Shown: piece by piece, positions 42,142 to 49,980 of the stretch
Layout: every line of letters begins with the position of its first letter
Numbering within the stretch: the first letter of the stretch is position 1
Assembly: GCF_004216665.1 (NCBI RefSeq)
Contig: NZ_SGWY01000003.1
Coordinates: 434,001-498,000 of the forward strand
Source: Agromyces ramosus
Lineage (GTDB): Bacteria; Actinomycetota; Actinomycetes; Actinomycetales; Microbacteriaceae
Direction of reading: 5' to 3'
Length of the DNA: 64,000 nucleotides
Made by a program: the position numbers and the translations under genes
The notes under the pieces: model-generated
Database searches by the model: none
Told to the model about the DNA's origin: nothing
Seen by the model: the letters and a program-made list of their open reading frames with translations, nothing else

Positions 42142-42860
42142 GCGAGATCATCACGAAAGAGGCTCGACTCCTCCAGACGTTCGCCAGCCTGGCCGACACC
42201 CTCGTCGACGGCTACGACGTCGTCGACCTGCTGCAGCTGCTCGTCGACACCTGTCAGGAACTCCTCGACACGACTGCGGCGGCCATCCTGCTCTCCGACG
42301 GGAACGGGGAGCTCGACGTCGTGGCCTCGACGAGCGAGGCGAGCCGGCTCGTCGAGCTGATCCAGCTCAGCGCCGAGGCTGGTCCGTGCGTGCAGAGCTA
42401 CCGGACGGGCGAGGTGGTCTCGGTGCCCGATATCGCGCAGACTCCCGAGGAATGGTCCCGGTTCCGCGAGAGCGCGCTCGAGCTCGGGTTCGCGTCGGTG
42501 CACGCCGTTCCGATGCGGCTGCGCGACAACACGATCGGCACGCTCAACCTCCTGCGTGAGCAGCTCGGGGATCTCGACGAGCAGGACCGGATCGCCGCAC
42601 GCGCCTTCGCGGACGTCGCGACCATCGGCATCCTGCATGAGCGCTCGCTCCGCGAGACCGCGCTGCTCGCCGAGCAACTGCAGGGAGCGCTGACCAGTCG
42701 CATCGTCATCGAGCAGGCGAAGGGCGTGGTGGCGTACACGAACGGGGTGACGATCGAGGAGGCCTTCGACCTGATCCGGGGGTACGCCCGGTCGCATCAG
42801 CTCGGGATCAGCCAGGTCGCCGCGCGGCTCGTCGACCGGACGCTGCGCTTCGACGGCTGA
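42138..42860 (+). CDS. GAF-ANTAR regulator 2
   Basis: 240 residues. GAF domain at about 20-160 (LLQTFASLADTLVDGYDVVD; EAGPCVQSYRTGEVVSVPDI; VHAVPMRLRDNTIGTLNLL), then ANTAR at about 180-238 (TSRIVIEQAKGVVAYTNGVT; EAFDLIRGYARSHQLGISQVA). It is the second of a translationally coupled tandem pair. The target RNA is not known; I did not find a convincing dual hexaloop near the pair. Both proteins could form homo- or heterodimers through the ANTAR coiled coil. Confidence 0.9.
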   Translation: MSEIITKEARLLQTFASLADTLVDGYDVVDLLQLLVDTCQELLDTTAAAILLSDGNGELDVVASTSEASRLVELIQLSAEAGPCVQSYRTGEVVSVPDIAQTPEEWSRFRESALELGFASVHAVPMRLRDNTIGTLNLLREQLGDLDEQDRIAARAFADVATIGILHERSLRETALLAEQLQGALTSRIVIEQAKGVVAYTNGVTIEEAFDLIRGYARSHQLGISQVAARLVDRTLRFDG

Positions 42861-42906
42861 GCGGCGGCACTGGCGGCGACGGGCGGCTGCACGTCGCTGC
42901 ACGGAG

Positions 42907-43206
42907 CTAGCGAACCCGCTCGGCGGCCGGTTCCGGCACCAGGGTCAGGATGCCGGTGGCACCGGCCTCGCCGGCGAGATCCTCGAGCCAGGCGTGGTTG
43001 AGCGACGGCCGGCGGTTGCCGCGATAGATGAACTCGATCGCCGAGCGCGGGCTGACCCACGACGTGAGCACATGGTGACCGTCCGGGAGGGTCAGCGCGA
43101 AGTGCTCTCCGCGTCGGAGCTTGTCGATGATGACGACCTGGAGATGGGCGAGCGCACGATCGTCGATCTCGATGGGGTCGCCACGGTTGTAGATCAGGAC
43201 GCCCAT
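42907..43206 (-). CDS. DUF7882-type small protein
   Basis: 99 residues, matching from memory a short protein family of Microbacteriaceae: MGVLIYNRGDPIEIDDRALA, AHLQVVIIDKLRRGEHFAL, a central YRGNRRPSLNHAWLEDLA and the ending GILTLVPEP. Homologues are sometimes mislabelled as ATP-dependent DNA ligase; no ligase motif is present. Function unknown. It is divergent from glsA, with 157 bp between starts. Confidence 0.78.
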   Translation of the reverse strand: MGVLIYNRGDPIEIDDRALAHLQVVIIDKLRRGEHFALTLPDGHHVLTSWVSPRSAIEFIYRGNRRPSLNHAWLEDLAGEAGATGILTLVPEPAAERVR

Positions 43207-43351
43207 GGTCTTCCTCGATGCCCGCGTGGCACTGCGTCGCCGATTTTCGGTGCGTCAAGTCTGCTCCCTCCGGGCGCCTGCGGCGGCGGAGTGGTCCATT
43301 CGTCCCGGCGCATGTTCCTCGCCCCCGGTTCCTCCTTATCGGGCCGCCCCC

Positions 43352-43357
43352 TAGGCT
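43352..43357 (+). promoter_or_regulatory. Candidate -10 for glsA (leaderless pattern)
   Basis: TAGGCT ends 6 nt before the ATG at 43364. Confidence 0.5.
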
Positions 43358-43363
43358 GGCGCC

Positions 43364-44629
43364 ATGGCCGACGACCAACCGTACGAGCCCACCATCCCCG
43401 ACCTGCGCGATCCGGTGCGCCAGGCGCTTCGCTCCGTGCTCGAGGTCGCACGACCCCACGCCGATGGGGAGCTCGCGTCGTACATCCCCGAGCTCACGCA
43501 CGCCGACCCCGAGGCGCTCGGCGCCGCGCTCGTCAGCATCCGCGGAACCGTGCACGAGGTGGGCGACAGCGAGTCGACGTTCACGATCCAGTCGGTGTCG
43601 AAGCCGTTCGTGTTCGCCCTCGCGCTCGAGCAGTCGGGCCTTACGGAGGTCATCAGGCATGTCGGCGTCGAGCCGAGCGGGGAGCCCTTCAACGCGATCA
43701 GCCTCGAAGCGGCATCCGGACGCCCCTTGAACCCGATGATCAACGCGGGCGCGATCGTCATGAGCTCGCTCATCGCCGGCGACACCGCGGAGGAGAAGTT
43801 CGCCGAGATCCATGCCGGCCTGAATGCCTTCGCCGCTCGCGAGCTCGACCTCGACGAGTCGGTGTTCGAGTCGGAGCACGCGACCGGCGACCGCAATCGG
43901 GCGCTGGCCTATCTCACCCAGGCGGCCGGCACCCTCGGGTCGACCGCCGAGGTCGCGACCGGCGCGTACTTCCGCCAGTGCTCGGTCGCGGTCAACGCCC
44001 GCGACCTCGCCATCATGGCGGCGACGCTGGCGAACGGCGGCACCAATCCGGTCAGCGGCGAGCGCGTCATCCGCGAGGACGTCGCTCGATGGACCACCGC
44101 GGTCATGACGAGCTGCGGCATGTACGACGCGTCCGGGGACTGGCTCGTGCACGTGGGCCTGCCGGCGAAGAGCGGCGTCGGCGGCGGCATCGTGGCGATC
44201 CAGCCCGAGCAGTTCGGCATCGGCACCTTCAGCCCACGCCTCGACGAGCGCGGCAACAGCGTGCGCGGCATCGTCGTGCTGCGCACCCTCTCGGAGCGCT
44301 ACGGCCTGCACATGCTGCAGCACCGCGGTGCACCGCACTCGCCCATCGCGCAGCTCACCCGAGACGACCGGGTCGACGGCGGCGGCGACACGATCGCGCT
44401 GCTCCGCGGTGAGATCTTCTTCGCCGGCGCGGAGGAGGTGCTCACTCGGCTCGCGCCGTTGGTCGGCGACGACGGATGCCTCGTGCTCGACTTCTCCAAC
44501 GTGACGCGCGTCGGCCCAGCCGCCCGCACGCTGTTCCAGGGGCTGGCGGATGTCGCGGGCCTCGGCCGGGACGGCCGGCCGCGCGTCGCGGTGCGCGACC
44601 CCGAGGGCGTGCTCCTCGACGAGGGCTGA
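43364..44629 (+). CDS. glsA: Glutaminase A fused to a STAS domain
   Basis: 421 residues. Residues about 15-300 are a serine-dependent glutaminase (glutamine to glutamate plus ammonia). The active site is SVSK with Ser77 and Lys80; other marks are NPMINAGAIV, SEHATGDRNRALAYL, and PAKSGVGGGIVAIQP. Residues about 315-415 form a STAS domain (GEIFFAGAEEVLTRLAPLVG, LVLDFSNVTRVGPAARTLFQ), as in mammalian-type and actinobacterial long glutaminases. STAS may bind a nucleotide or partner and regulate activity. Probably leaderless; a Nudix gene follows 25 nt later. Confidence 0.95.
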   Translation: MADDQPYEPTIPDLRDPVRQALRSVLEVARPHADGELASYIPELTHADPEALGAALVSIRGTVHEVGDSESTFTIQSVSKPFVFALALEQSGLTEVIRHVGVEPSGEPFNAISLEAASGRPLNPMINAGAIVMSSLIAGDTAEEKFAEIHAGLNAFAARELDLDESVFESEHATGDRNRALAYLTQAAGTLGSTAEVATGAYFRQCSVAVNARDLAIMAATLANGGTNPVSGERVIREDVARWTTAVMTSCGMYDASGDWLVHVGLPAKSGVGGGIVAIQPEQFGIGTFSPRLDERGNSVRGIVVLRTLSERYGLHMLQHRGAPHSPIAQLTRDDRVDGGGDTIALLRGEIFFAGAEEVLTRLAPLVGDDGCLVLDFSNVTRVGPAARTLFQGLADVAGLGRDGRPRVAVRDPEGVLLDEG

Positions 44630-44642
44630 CGGCGCCCGGAGG

Positions 44643-44648
44643 TAGCGT
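44643..44648 (+). promoter_or_regulatory. Candidate -10 for the Nudix gene (leaderless pattern)
   Basis: TAGCGT ends 6 nt before the ATG at 44655, within the 25-bp gap after glsA. Confidence 0.45.
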
Positions 44649-44654
44649 TTCCCC

Positions 44655-45110
44655 ATGGCGGAGACCAGCGCGGGCATCCTGCTCTACCGGCGGCGGCCGA
44701 CGCTCGAGGTGTTCATCGGGCACATGGGCGGACCGTTCTGGCGCGGCAAGGACGCCGCCGCGTGGTCGATCCCGAAGGGGAACTTCACCGACGAGGACCC
44801 ACTCGCGGCCGCCCTGCGCGAGTTCGCCGAGGAGATCGGCCGCCCCGCGCCCGACGTCGAGTACGTGGAGCTCGGTGCGTTCCGCTACTCGTCGGGCAAG
44901 ATCGTGACGGTGTTCGCGGGCGAGTCGGACTTCGACCCCGACGAGGTGGCGAGCAATCTCTTCGAGATCGAGTGGCCGCCGAGGTCGGGGCGGCTCCAGT
45001 CGTTCCCCGAGCTCGACGCCGCCGGCTGGTTCGCGCCCGACGAGGCCCGCGACCGGCTCGTGAAGGGGCAGCGTCCGGCACTCGACGCGCTGGTGCGGCT
45101 GGTCGGCTGA
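44655..45110 (+). CDS. Nudix hydrolase
   Basis: 151 residues. The Nudix region is FWRGKDAAAWSIPKGNFTDE followed by DPLAAALREFAEEIG. Metal-binding Glu residues of REFAEEIG are present, but the loop before them is one residue shorter than the usual Gx5Ex7REUxEExGU (here Gx4Ex7RE). Members hydrolyse nucleoside diphosphates linked to other groups; this WSIPKG type is often uncharacterised. It starts 25 nt after glsA and may be in that operon or use its own -10. A long C-rich satellite follows at 45162. Confidence 0.85.
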   Translation: MAETSAGILLYRRRPTLEVFIGHMGGPFWRGKDAAAWSIPKGNFTDEDPLAAALREFAEEIGRPAPDVEYVELGAFRYSSGKIVTVFAGESDFDPDEVASNLFEIEWPPRSGRLQSFPELDAAGWFAPDEARDRLVKGQRPALDALVRLVG

Positions 45111-45161
45111 GCGCCTGCTCGGGGGCGGCGCGTCGCCGCCCCCGCCGGCACGCTGGCGACA

Positions 45162-45564
45162 CCGCACCACCGCACCACCGCACCACCGCACCGTACGACC
45201 GCGCATCCGCACCCACCGCACAACCGCACCACCGCACAACCGCCAACCGCACAACCGGCACCACCGCACAACCGCACCACCGCACCACCGCACCACCGGC
45301 ACCACCGCACCACCGCGCATCCGCACGACCGCACAACCGCACAACCGCACAACCGGCACAACCGGCACAACCGCACAACCGCACAACCGCACAACCGCAC
45401 AACCGGCAGCACCGCACAACCGGCAGCACCGCACAACCGCACAACCGGCAGCACCGCACAACCGGGCATCCGCACAACCGCACAACCGCACAACCGCACA
45501 ACCGGCAGCACCGCACATCCGGCAGCACCGCACAACCGCACCACCGCACCACCGCACCGAGACC
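45162..45564. repeat. C-rich satellite A, 9-10 bp unit
   Basis: About 400 bp of tandem degenerate units. On the plus strand the 9-bp form is CCGCACAAC or CCGCACCAC and the 10-bp forms are CCGGCACAAC and CCGGCAGCAC; a few GCATCCG variants interrupt. All are in one orientation, and G is scarce on this strand. It lies between the Nudix stop (45110) and the RibD-like start (45614). Frames through it are open but give repetitive Thr/Ala/Gln/Pro/His/Asn/Arg or (other strand) Cys/Val/Arg strings, so I call no gene. A related array is at 59679-59912. Confidence 0.92.
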
Positions 45565-45613
45565 GTCGCACGCACACCTCGCGGATCGCGGCGTATCGGC
45601 GGAGGATGGGCGC

Positions 45614-46192
45614 ATGCGCTCCATCACCGTGAACAACAACGTCTCCCTCGACGGCGTCATGCAGGCGCCGATGTCGCCCGACGAGGACACGCGCGGCGGC
45701 TTCCCGTACGGCGGGTGGGCGCTCGCCGGCAACGACGAGGCCCTCGCCGCCGAGATGGGCGTCGGCATGGGGTCCGACGGCGCGCTGCTGTTCGGTCACC
45801 GCACGTACGACCACATGGCGGCGTACTGGCCGCACCAGACCGACGGCAACCCGTTCACCGCGTACATGAACCGCGTCGAGAAGTTCGTGGCGTCGCGGCA
45901 TCCGGGCCTCGAGTTCGACTGGCAGGGCACCACGCTGCTCGCGGGCGAGGCCGCCGACACCGTCGCCGCCCTCAAGGAGACCGACGGGCCCGACCTCACC
46001 ATCCTCGGCAGCGGCGAGCTCGTACGATCGCTCGCAGCGGCGGGTCTCATCGACGAGTACGTGCTCATCGTGCACCCCGTCGTGCTCGGCACCGGCACGC
46101 GGATGTTCGGCGACACCCACCAGGAACTCGAGCTCACCCGCAGCATCACCACGCCGAGGGGCGTCACGGTCGCGCACTACCGCCCGGTCTGA
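45614..46192 (+). CDS. Dihydrofolate-reductase-like (RibD C-terminal) protein
   Basis: 192 residues. RibD_C fold: NNNVSLDGVMQAP at the start, LLFGHRTYDHMAAYWP, FVASRHPGLEFDWQGTTLLA, DLTILGSGELVRSLAAAGLI and VLGTGTRMFG (each a known landmark). Members are NADPH-dependent reductases of uncertain substrate. GGAGG is 8 nt before the ATG at 45614, so the satellite is not part of the protein. Convergent with aidB. Confidence 0.9.
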   Translation: MRSITVNNNVSLDGVMQAPMSPDEDTRGGFPYGGWALAGNDEALAAEMGVGMGSDGALLFGHRTYDHMAAYWPHQTDGNPFTAYMNRVEKFVASRHPGLEFDWQGTTLLAGEAADTVAALKETDGPDLTILGSGELVRSLAAAGLIDEYVLIVHPVVLGTGTRMFGDTHQELELTRSITTPRGVTVAHYRPV

Positions 46193-46261
46193 GCGGATGC
46201 CGCGGCGCGCGATCGCCGTCGGAAGCGATGCGACCGCCGTCGAAAGCGAGCGGATGCCGCG
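46191..46261. repeat. Direct repeats between RibD-like and aidB genes
   Basis: GAGCGGATGCCGCG occurs at 46191-46204 and 46248-46261 in the same orientation, and CGCCGTCGnAAGCGA occurs twice between. Because both copies point the same way they cannot form the usual GGATGCC stem, so no clear terminator is seen between these convergent genes. Confidence 0.7.
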
Positions 46262-47953
46262 CTACGCCCGGGCGAGGATCGCCGACGTGTCCACGCCCGG
46301 CGGCAGCGCACCGTAGAGCAGCCCGCCGTCGCCCTCGATGCGCGTGCGCACGAACGCGTCCGCCACGGACGAGGGCGCGTACTGCACGAGGAGCGACGCC
46401 TGCAGCACGAGGGCGAGGCGCTCGGTGAGCTCGCGCGCCCTCGCGGCGGAGCCCGCTGGATCCGCCGACACCTCGAGCACCACGGCCTGTGCCTCCGCGA
46501 TCTCGAGGTCGAGCGCCGCGTGCTCGCCGCCCGCGTCGGCGACGACGCCGAAGAACGCCTCGAACGCCTCGGGTTCGCGGTGCAGCACGCGGAGCACGTC
46601 GAGCGCGATGACGTTGCCCGATCCCTCCCAGATGGCGAGCAGCGGCTGCTCGCGATACCGCCGGGCGAGGGGGAACGCCTCCGTGTACCCGTTGCCGCCC
46701 AGGCACTCCAGCGCCTCGTACGCGTGCCCCGGACCCCGCTTGCAGACCCAGTACTTCGACACGGCGGTGGCCAGGCGGCGGAACGCCTGCTCCGAGGCAT
46801 CCGCATCGTCGTCGTAGGCGCGGGCCAGCCGCATCGCCGTGACCGTCGCGGCCTCGGACTCGACCGCGAGGTCGGCGACGACCGCGGCCATCGCGGGCAG
46901 GTCGACCAGCAGCGACCCGAAGGCGCTGCGGTGGCGCACGTGCCACGCGGCCTCGGCGACCGACTGCCGCATGCCCGCGGCCGTACCGATCACGCAGTCG
47001 AGCCGGGTGCGCGTGACCATCTGCACGATCGTGGCGACGCCGCGGCCCTCCTCGCCGACGAGCCACGCGTGCGTGCCGGCGAACTCGACCTCGCTCGACG
47101 CGTTCGAGCGGTTGCCGAGCTTGTCCTTGAGCCGCTGGATGCGGAAGACGTTGCGCGTGCCGTCGGGCAGCACGCGCGGCACGAGGAAGCAGCTGGGCCC
47201 GCCCGGCGCCTGCGCGAGCACGAGGAAGGCGTCGCTCATGGGCGCGCTGCAGAACCACTTGTGCCCGGTGAGGCGGAACTCGCGACCCCAGGCGTCGTCG
47301 ACGCCCGTGGGCTCGGCGCGTGTCGTGTTCGCCCGCACGTCGGACCCGCCTTGCTTCTCGGTCATCGCCATGCCGACGAGGGCCGAGCGCTTCGGGTCGG
47401 TCGCGTGTGAACGACCCGCCGCCGGCCGGCCCACGCGAGCACCGCCGAGGTCGGGGTCGTACTCGCGCGAGAGCAGTCGCGGCATCCATCGGTCTCGAAG
47501 GCCGGATGCCGCGAGCTCGAGCGCCGGCACGGCCGCATGCGTCATCGACACCGGGCAGGCGTGGCCCGGCTCGACCTGGGCGAAGAGGAAGAACGCCGCG
47601 GCACGATCGACGTTCGCGCCGCCGCCCGGTCGCGCCCACGCCGACGTGTGCGCGCCCGCGCCGATCGCCGCCGCCATGATGCGGTGGTAGGCGTCGTCGT
47701 ACTCGACCTCGTCGACGCGGTTGCCCCAGTGGTCGTGCACGTGCAGCACCGGTGGGCGGGTGTTCGCCCGCTCGGCGTCGCGCTGGAATGCCGCCGAGCC
47801 GACGAGGGCACCGACGTCGTGCAGGCCCGAGGCCGCCGCACCGCCCTCGCTCCCCCATCGCGCGACCGCGTCGACGAGTGGCGCGTTCGCCGCGTACTCG
47901 TCGACGCCCGCTCGCGCGGGCACCTGGTTCACGACCTCGTGCGTCTCGATCAT
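46262..47953 (-). CDS. aidB: AidB-like acyl-CoA dehydrogenase family protein
   Basis: 563 residues. A large acyl-CoA-dehydrogenase-like flavoprotein of the AidB type: an extra N-terminal domain (residues 1-150, GNRVDEVEYDDAYHRIMAAA), then GMAMTEKQGGSDVRANTTRA, GHKWFCSAPMSDAFLVLAQA, ECLGGNGYTEAFPLARRYRE and LAIWEGSGNVIALDVLRVL (key fragments). E. coli AidB is part of the adaptive response to alkylation and binds DNA; the true catalytic role is unclear. GGAGG precedes the ATG at 47953. It stands alone, divergent from an ABC exporter operon with 293 bp between. Confidence 0.9.
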   Translation of the reverse strand: MIETHEVVNQVPARAGVDEYAANAPLVDAVARWGSEGGAAASGLHDVGALVGSAAFQRDAERANTRPPVLHVHDHWGNRVDEVEYDDAYHRIMAAAIGAGAHTSAWARPGGGANVDRAAAFFLFAQVEPGHACPVSMTHAAVPALELAASGLRDRWMPRLLSREYDPDLGGARVGRPAAGRSHATDPKRSALVGMAMTEKQGGSDVRANTTRAEPTGVDDAWGREFRLTGHKWFCSAPMSDAFLVLAQAPGGPSCFLVPRVLPDGTRNVFRIQRLKDKLGNRSNASSEVEFAGTHAWLVGEEGRGVATIVQMVTRTRLDCVIGTAAGMRQSVAEAAWHVRHRSAFGSLLVDLPAMAAVVADLAVESEAATVTAMRLARAYDDDADASEQAFRRLATAVSKYWVCKRGPGHAYEALECLGGNGYTEAFPLARRYREQPLLAIWEGSGNVIALDVLRVLHREPEAFEAFFGVVADAGGEHAALDLEIAEAQAVVLEVSADPAGSAARARELTERLALVLQASLLVQYAPSSVADAFVRTRIEGDGGLLYGALPPGVDTSAILARA

Positions 47954-48246
47954 CGTCGACCTCCGCGTGCCATTCTCCGCCGTGACGAGCCCCGGCGCGA
48001 CGGGTCGGAGGGCTCGAGCGAGCGCGCGACCGCGTCGCGCCGCGCCAGGTCAGGGCGCGCATGCGTCCGCCTCGGCGACCGAGCGAGGGTCGTGATTGCG
48101 CTCTCAGCGATATCCGCCCAGCGGAGGATGTCGGAGGGTTGGGGTTCGATGCAGACTAGCGGGTGCGACTTCGAGCGGGGGTTCGGAGTCGCGCCCGGCG
48201 GGTCCCTCCTCGTCTCCCGCCTTCACCTCGTTCCTCTCGGAGAACC
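47954..48246. other. Intergenic region between divergent aidB and ABC operon
   Basis: No gene. It holds promoters for both sides. A weak GGCGGG/CCCGCC hairpin with a 13-nt loop lies at about 48197-48222 in the ABC leader. GGAG lies just before the ATG at 48247. Confidence 0.4.
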
Positions 48247-49980
48247 ATGCTCGGAAAACTCCTGTTCCGCTATCTGAAGCCCTACCGGTGGCTGTTGCTC
48301 GGGGTGCTGGTGTTCCAGTTCGTCTCCGCGCTCGCGAGCCTCTACCTGCCCAGCCTCAACGCCGACATCATCGACGACGGCGTGGCCAAGGGCGACACCG
48401 ACTACATCTGGTCGACCGGCATGTTCATGCTGGCCATCTCGCTCGGGCAGATCGCTGCGGCCATCGTCGCCACCTACTTCGCGGCGAAGGCCGCCATGAA
48501 GCTCGGTCGCGACATCCGCAACGACGTCTTCGACAAGGTGAGCGCGTTCTCCGAGCGCGAGGTCTCGCAGTTCGGCCCCGGGTCGCTGATCACCCGCAAC
48601 ACCAACGACGTGCAGCAGGTGCAGATGCTCGCGATGACGGGCGCCACCATGCTGGTCAGCGCCCCGCTGCTCGCGATCGGCGGCATCGTCATGGCGCTGC
48701 GGCAGGACCTGGGCCTGAGCTGGCTCATCTGGGCGTCGGTGCTCGTGATCCTCGTGGTCGCCGGCATCGTGATCGTGCGCATGGTGCCGCTCTTCCGGTC
48801 GTACCAGAAGCGCCTCGACGCCGTGAACCGCATCATGCGAGAGCAGCTCACCGGCATCCGCGTGGTGCGTGCGTTCGTGCGCGAGCGCATCGAGGAGCAG
48901 CGGTTCCGCGGAGCCAACACCGACATCATGGACGTCGGCCGCCGGGTCGGCACCCTCTTCATCACCCTCTTCCCGCTGTTCATGCTCGTGCTGAACGTCA
49001 CCGTGATCGGCGTGATCTGGTTCGGCGCGATCGAGGTGAACGAGGGCAACGTCGAGATCGGCACGCTGTTCGCGTTCATGCAGTACGTCGGCATCATCCT
49101 CGGCGGCGTGCTCATGGCCGCGTTCACGACCATCATGATCCCGCGCGCCGCCGTCTCGGCCGAGCGCATCAGCGAGGTGCTCGCGAGCGAGTCCACCCTC
49201 GCCCGGCCCGAGCGGCCCGTCTCGGAGTTCCCCCAGCTGGGCACCGTCGAGTTCGAGGGCGTCGAGTTCGCCTACCCCGGCGCCGAGCACCCCGTGCTCC
49301 ACGACATCTCCTTCCGCGCCGAGCGCGGTGAGACCGTCGCCATCGTCGGCTCCACCGGCGCCGGCAAGACGACGCTCGTCTCGCTCATCCCGCGGCTCTT
49401 CGACGCCACCGGCGGATCGGTGCGGGTGAACGGCGTCGACGTGCGCGACGCCGACCTCGACCGGCTCTGGACGACGATCGGCCTCGTGCCGCAACGTCCG
49501 TTCCTGTTCGCCGGCACCGTGGCCTCCAACCTGCGGTTCGGCCGCGAGGAGGCCACCGACGCCGAGCTCTGGCACGCACTCGAGATCGCCCAGGGCCGCG
49601 ACTTCGTCGCGGACATGGAGGGCGGCCTCGATGGGCGCATCGCCCAGGGCGGCACGAACGTGTCGGGCGGCCAGCGCCAGCGGCTCGCGATCGCGCGGGC
49701 GATCGTGCACCAGCCCGACATCCTCATCTTCGACGACTCGTTCTCGGCGCTCGACCTCACGACCGACGCGAGGCTCAGGCAGGCGTTGTGGCGGGAGTTG
49801 CCCGACGTGACGAAGGTCGTCGTCGCCCAGCGCGTGTCGACCATCACCGACGCCGATCGCATCATCGTGCTCGACGACGGCGGCATGGTCGGAATCGGCA
49901 CGCACGAGGAGCTCCTCGAGACGAGCGAGACCTACCGCCAGATCGTCGAATCGCAGCTCGGAGTGGGGGCCCAGGCATGA
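48247..49980 (+). CDS. ABC exporter half-transporter with degenerate ATP site
   Basis: 577 residues: six-helix membrane domain (about 1-310) and one nucleotide-binding domain. Walker A is GSTGAGKTT (Lys374) and the signature NVSGGQRQRLAIARA is canonical. Walker B ends FDDS, with Asp497 where Glu is usual. The switch His is replaced by Gln528 (VVAQRVSTI). So this subunit provides a good signature motif but a poor catalytic base. It pairs with the next gene, overlapping as ATGA, to form a TM287/288-type heterodimeric exporter. Substrate unknown; multidrug or lipid export is common in this class. Confidence 0.9.
   Translation: MLGKLLFRYLKPYRWLLLGVLVFQFVSALASLYLPSLNADIIDDGVAKGDTDYIWSTGMFMLAISLGQIAAAIVATYFAAKAAMKLGRDIRNDVFDKVSAFSEREVSQFGPGSLITRNTNDVQQVQMLAMTGATMLVSAPLLAIGGIVMALRQDLGLSWLIWASVLVILVVAGIVIVRMVPLFRSYQKRLDAVNRIMREQLTGIRVVRAFVRERIEEQRFRGANTDIMDVGRRVGTLFITLFPLFMLVLNVTVIGVIWFGAIEVNEGNVEIGTLFAFMQYVGIILGGVLMAAFTTIMIPRAAVSAERISEVLASESTLARPERPVSEFPQLGTVEFEGVEFAYPGAEHPVLHDISFRAERGETVAIVGSTGAGKTTLVSLIPRLFDATGGSVRVNGVDVRDADLDRLWTTIGLVPQRPFLFAGTVASNLRFGREEATDAELWHALEIAQGRDFVADMEGGLDGRIAQGGTNVSGGQRQRLAIARAIVHQPDILIFDDSFSALDLTTDARLRQALWRELPDVTKVVVAQRVSTITDADRIIVLDDGGMVGIGTHEELLETSETYRQIVESQLGVGAQA

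Noticed and set aside
42907..43206. ATP-dependent DNA ligase fragment
   Set aside because: No ligase motif; it is a self-contained small protein family.
45162..45564. CRISPR array
   Set aside because: Units are 9-10 bp, contiguous and degenerate; no spacers and no cas genes.
45162..45564. G-quadruplex on the minus strand
   Set aside because: Only GG runs are present; at most two-quartet structures, which are weak and not convincing.
44442..45575. Cys-rich minus-strand proteins from satellite A (VVRLCGCA repeats)
   Set aside because: They are translations of a simple repeat with no start signal or domain and change frame with the 9/10-bp units.
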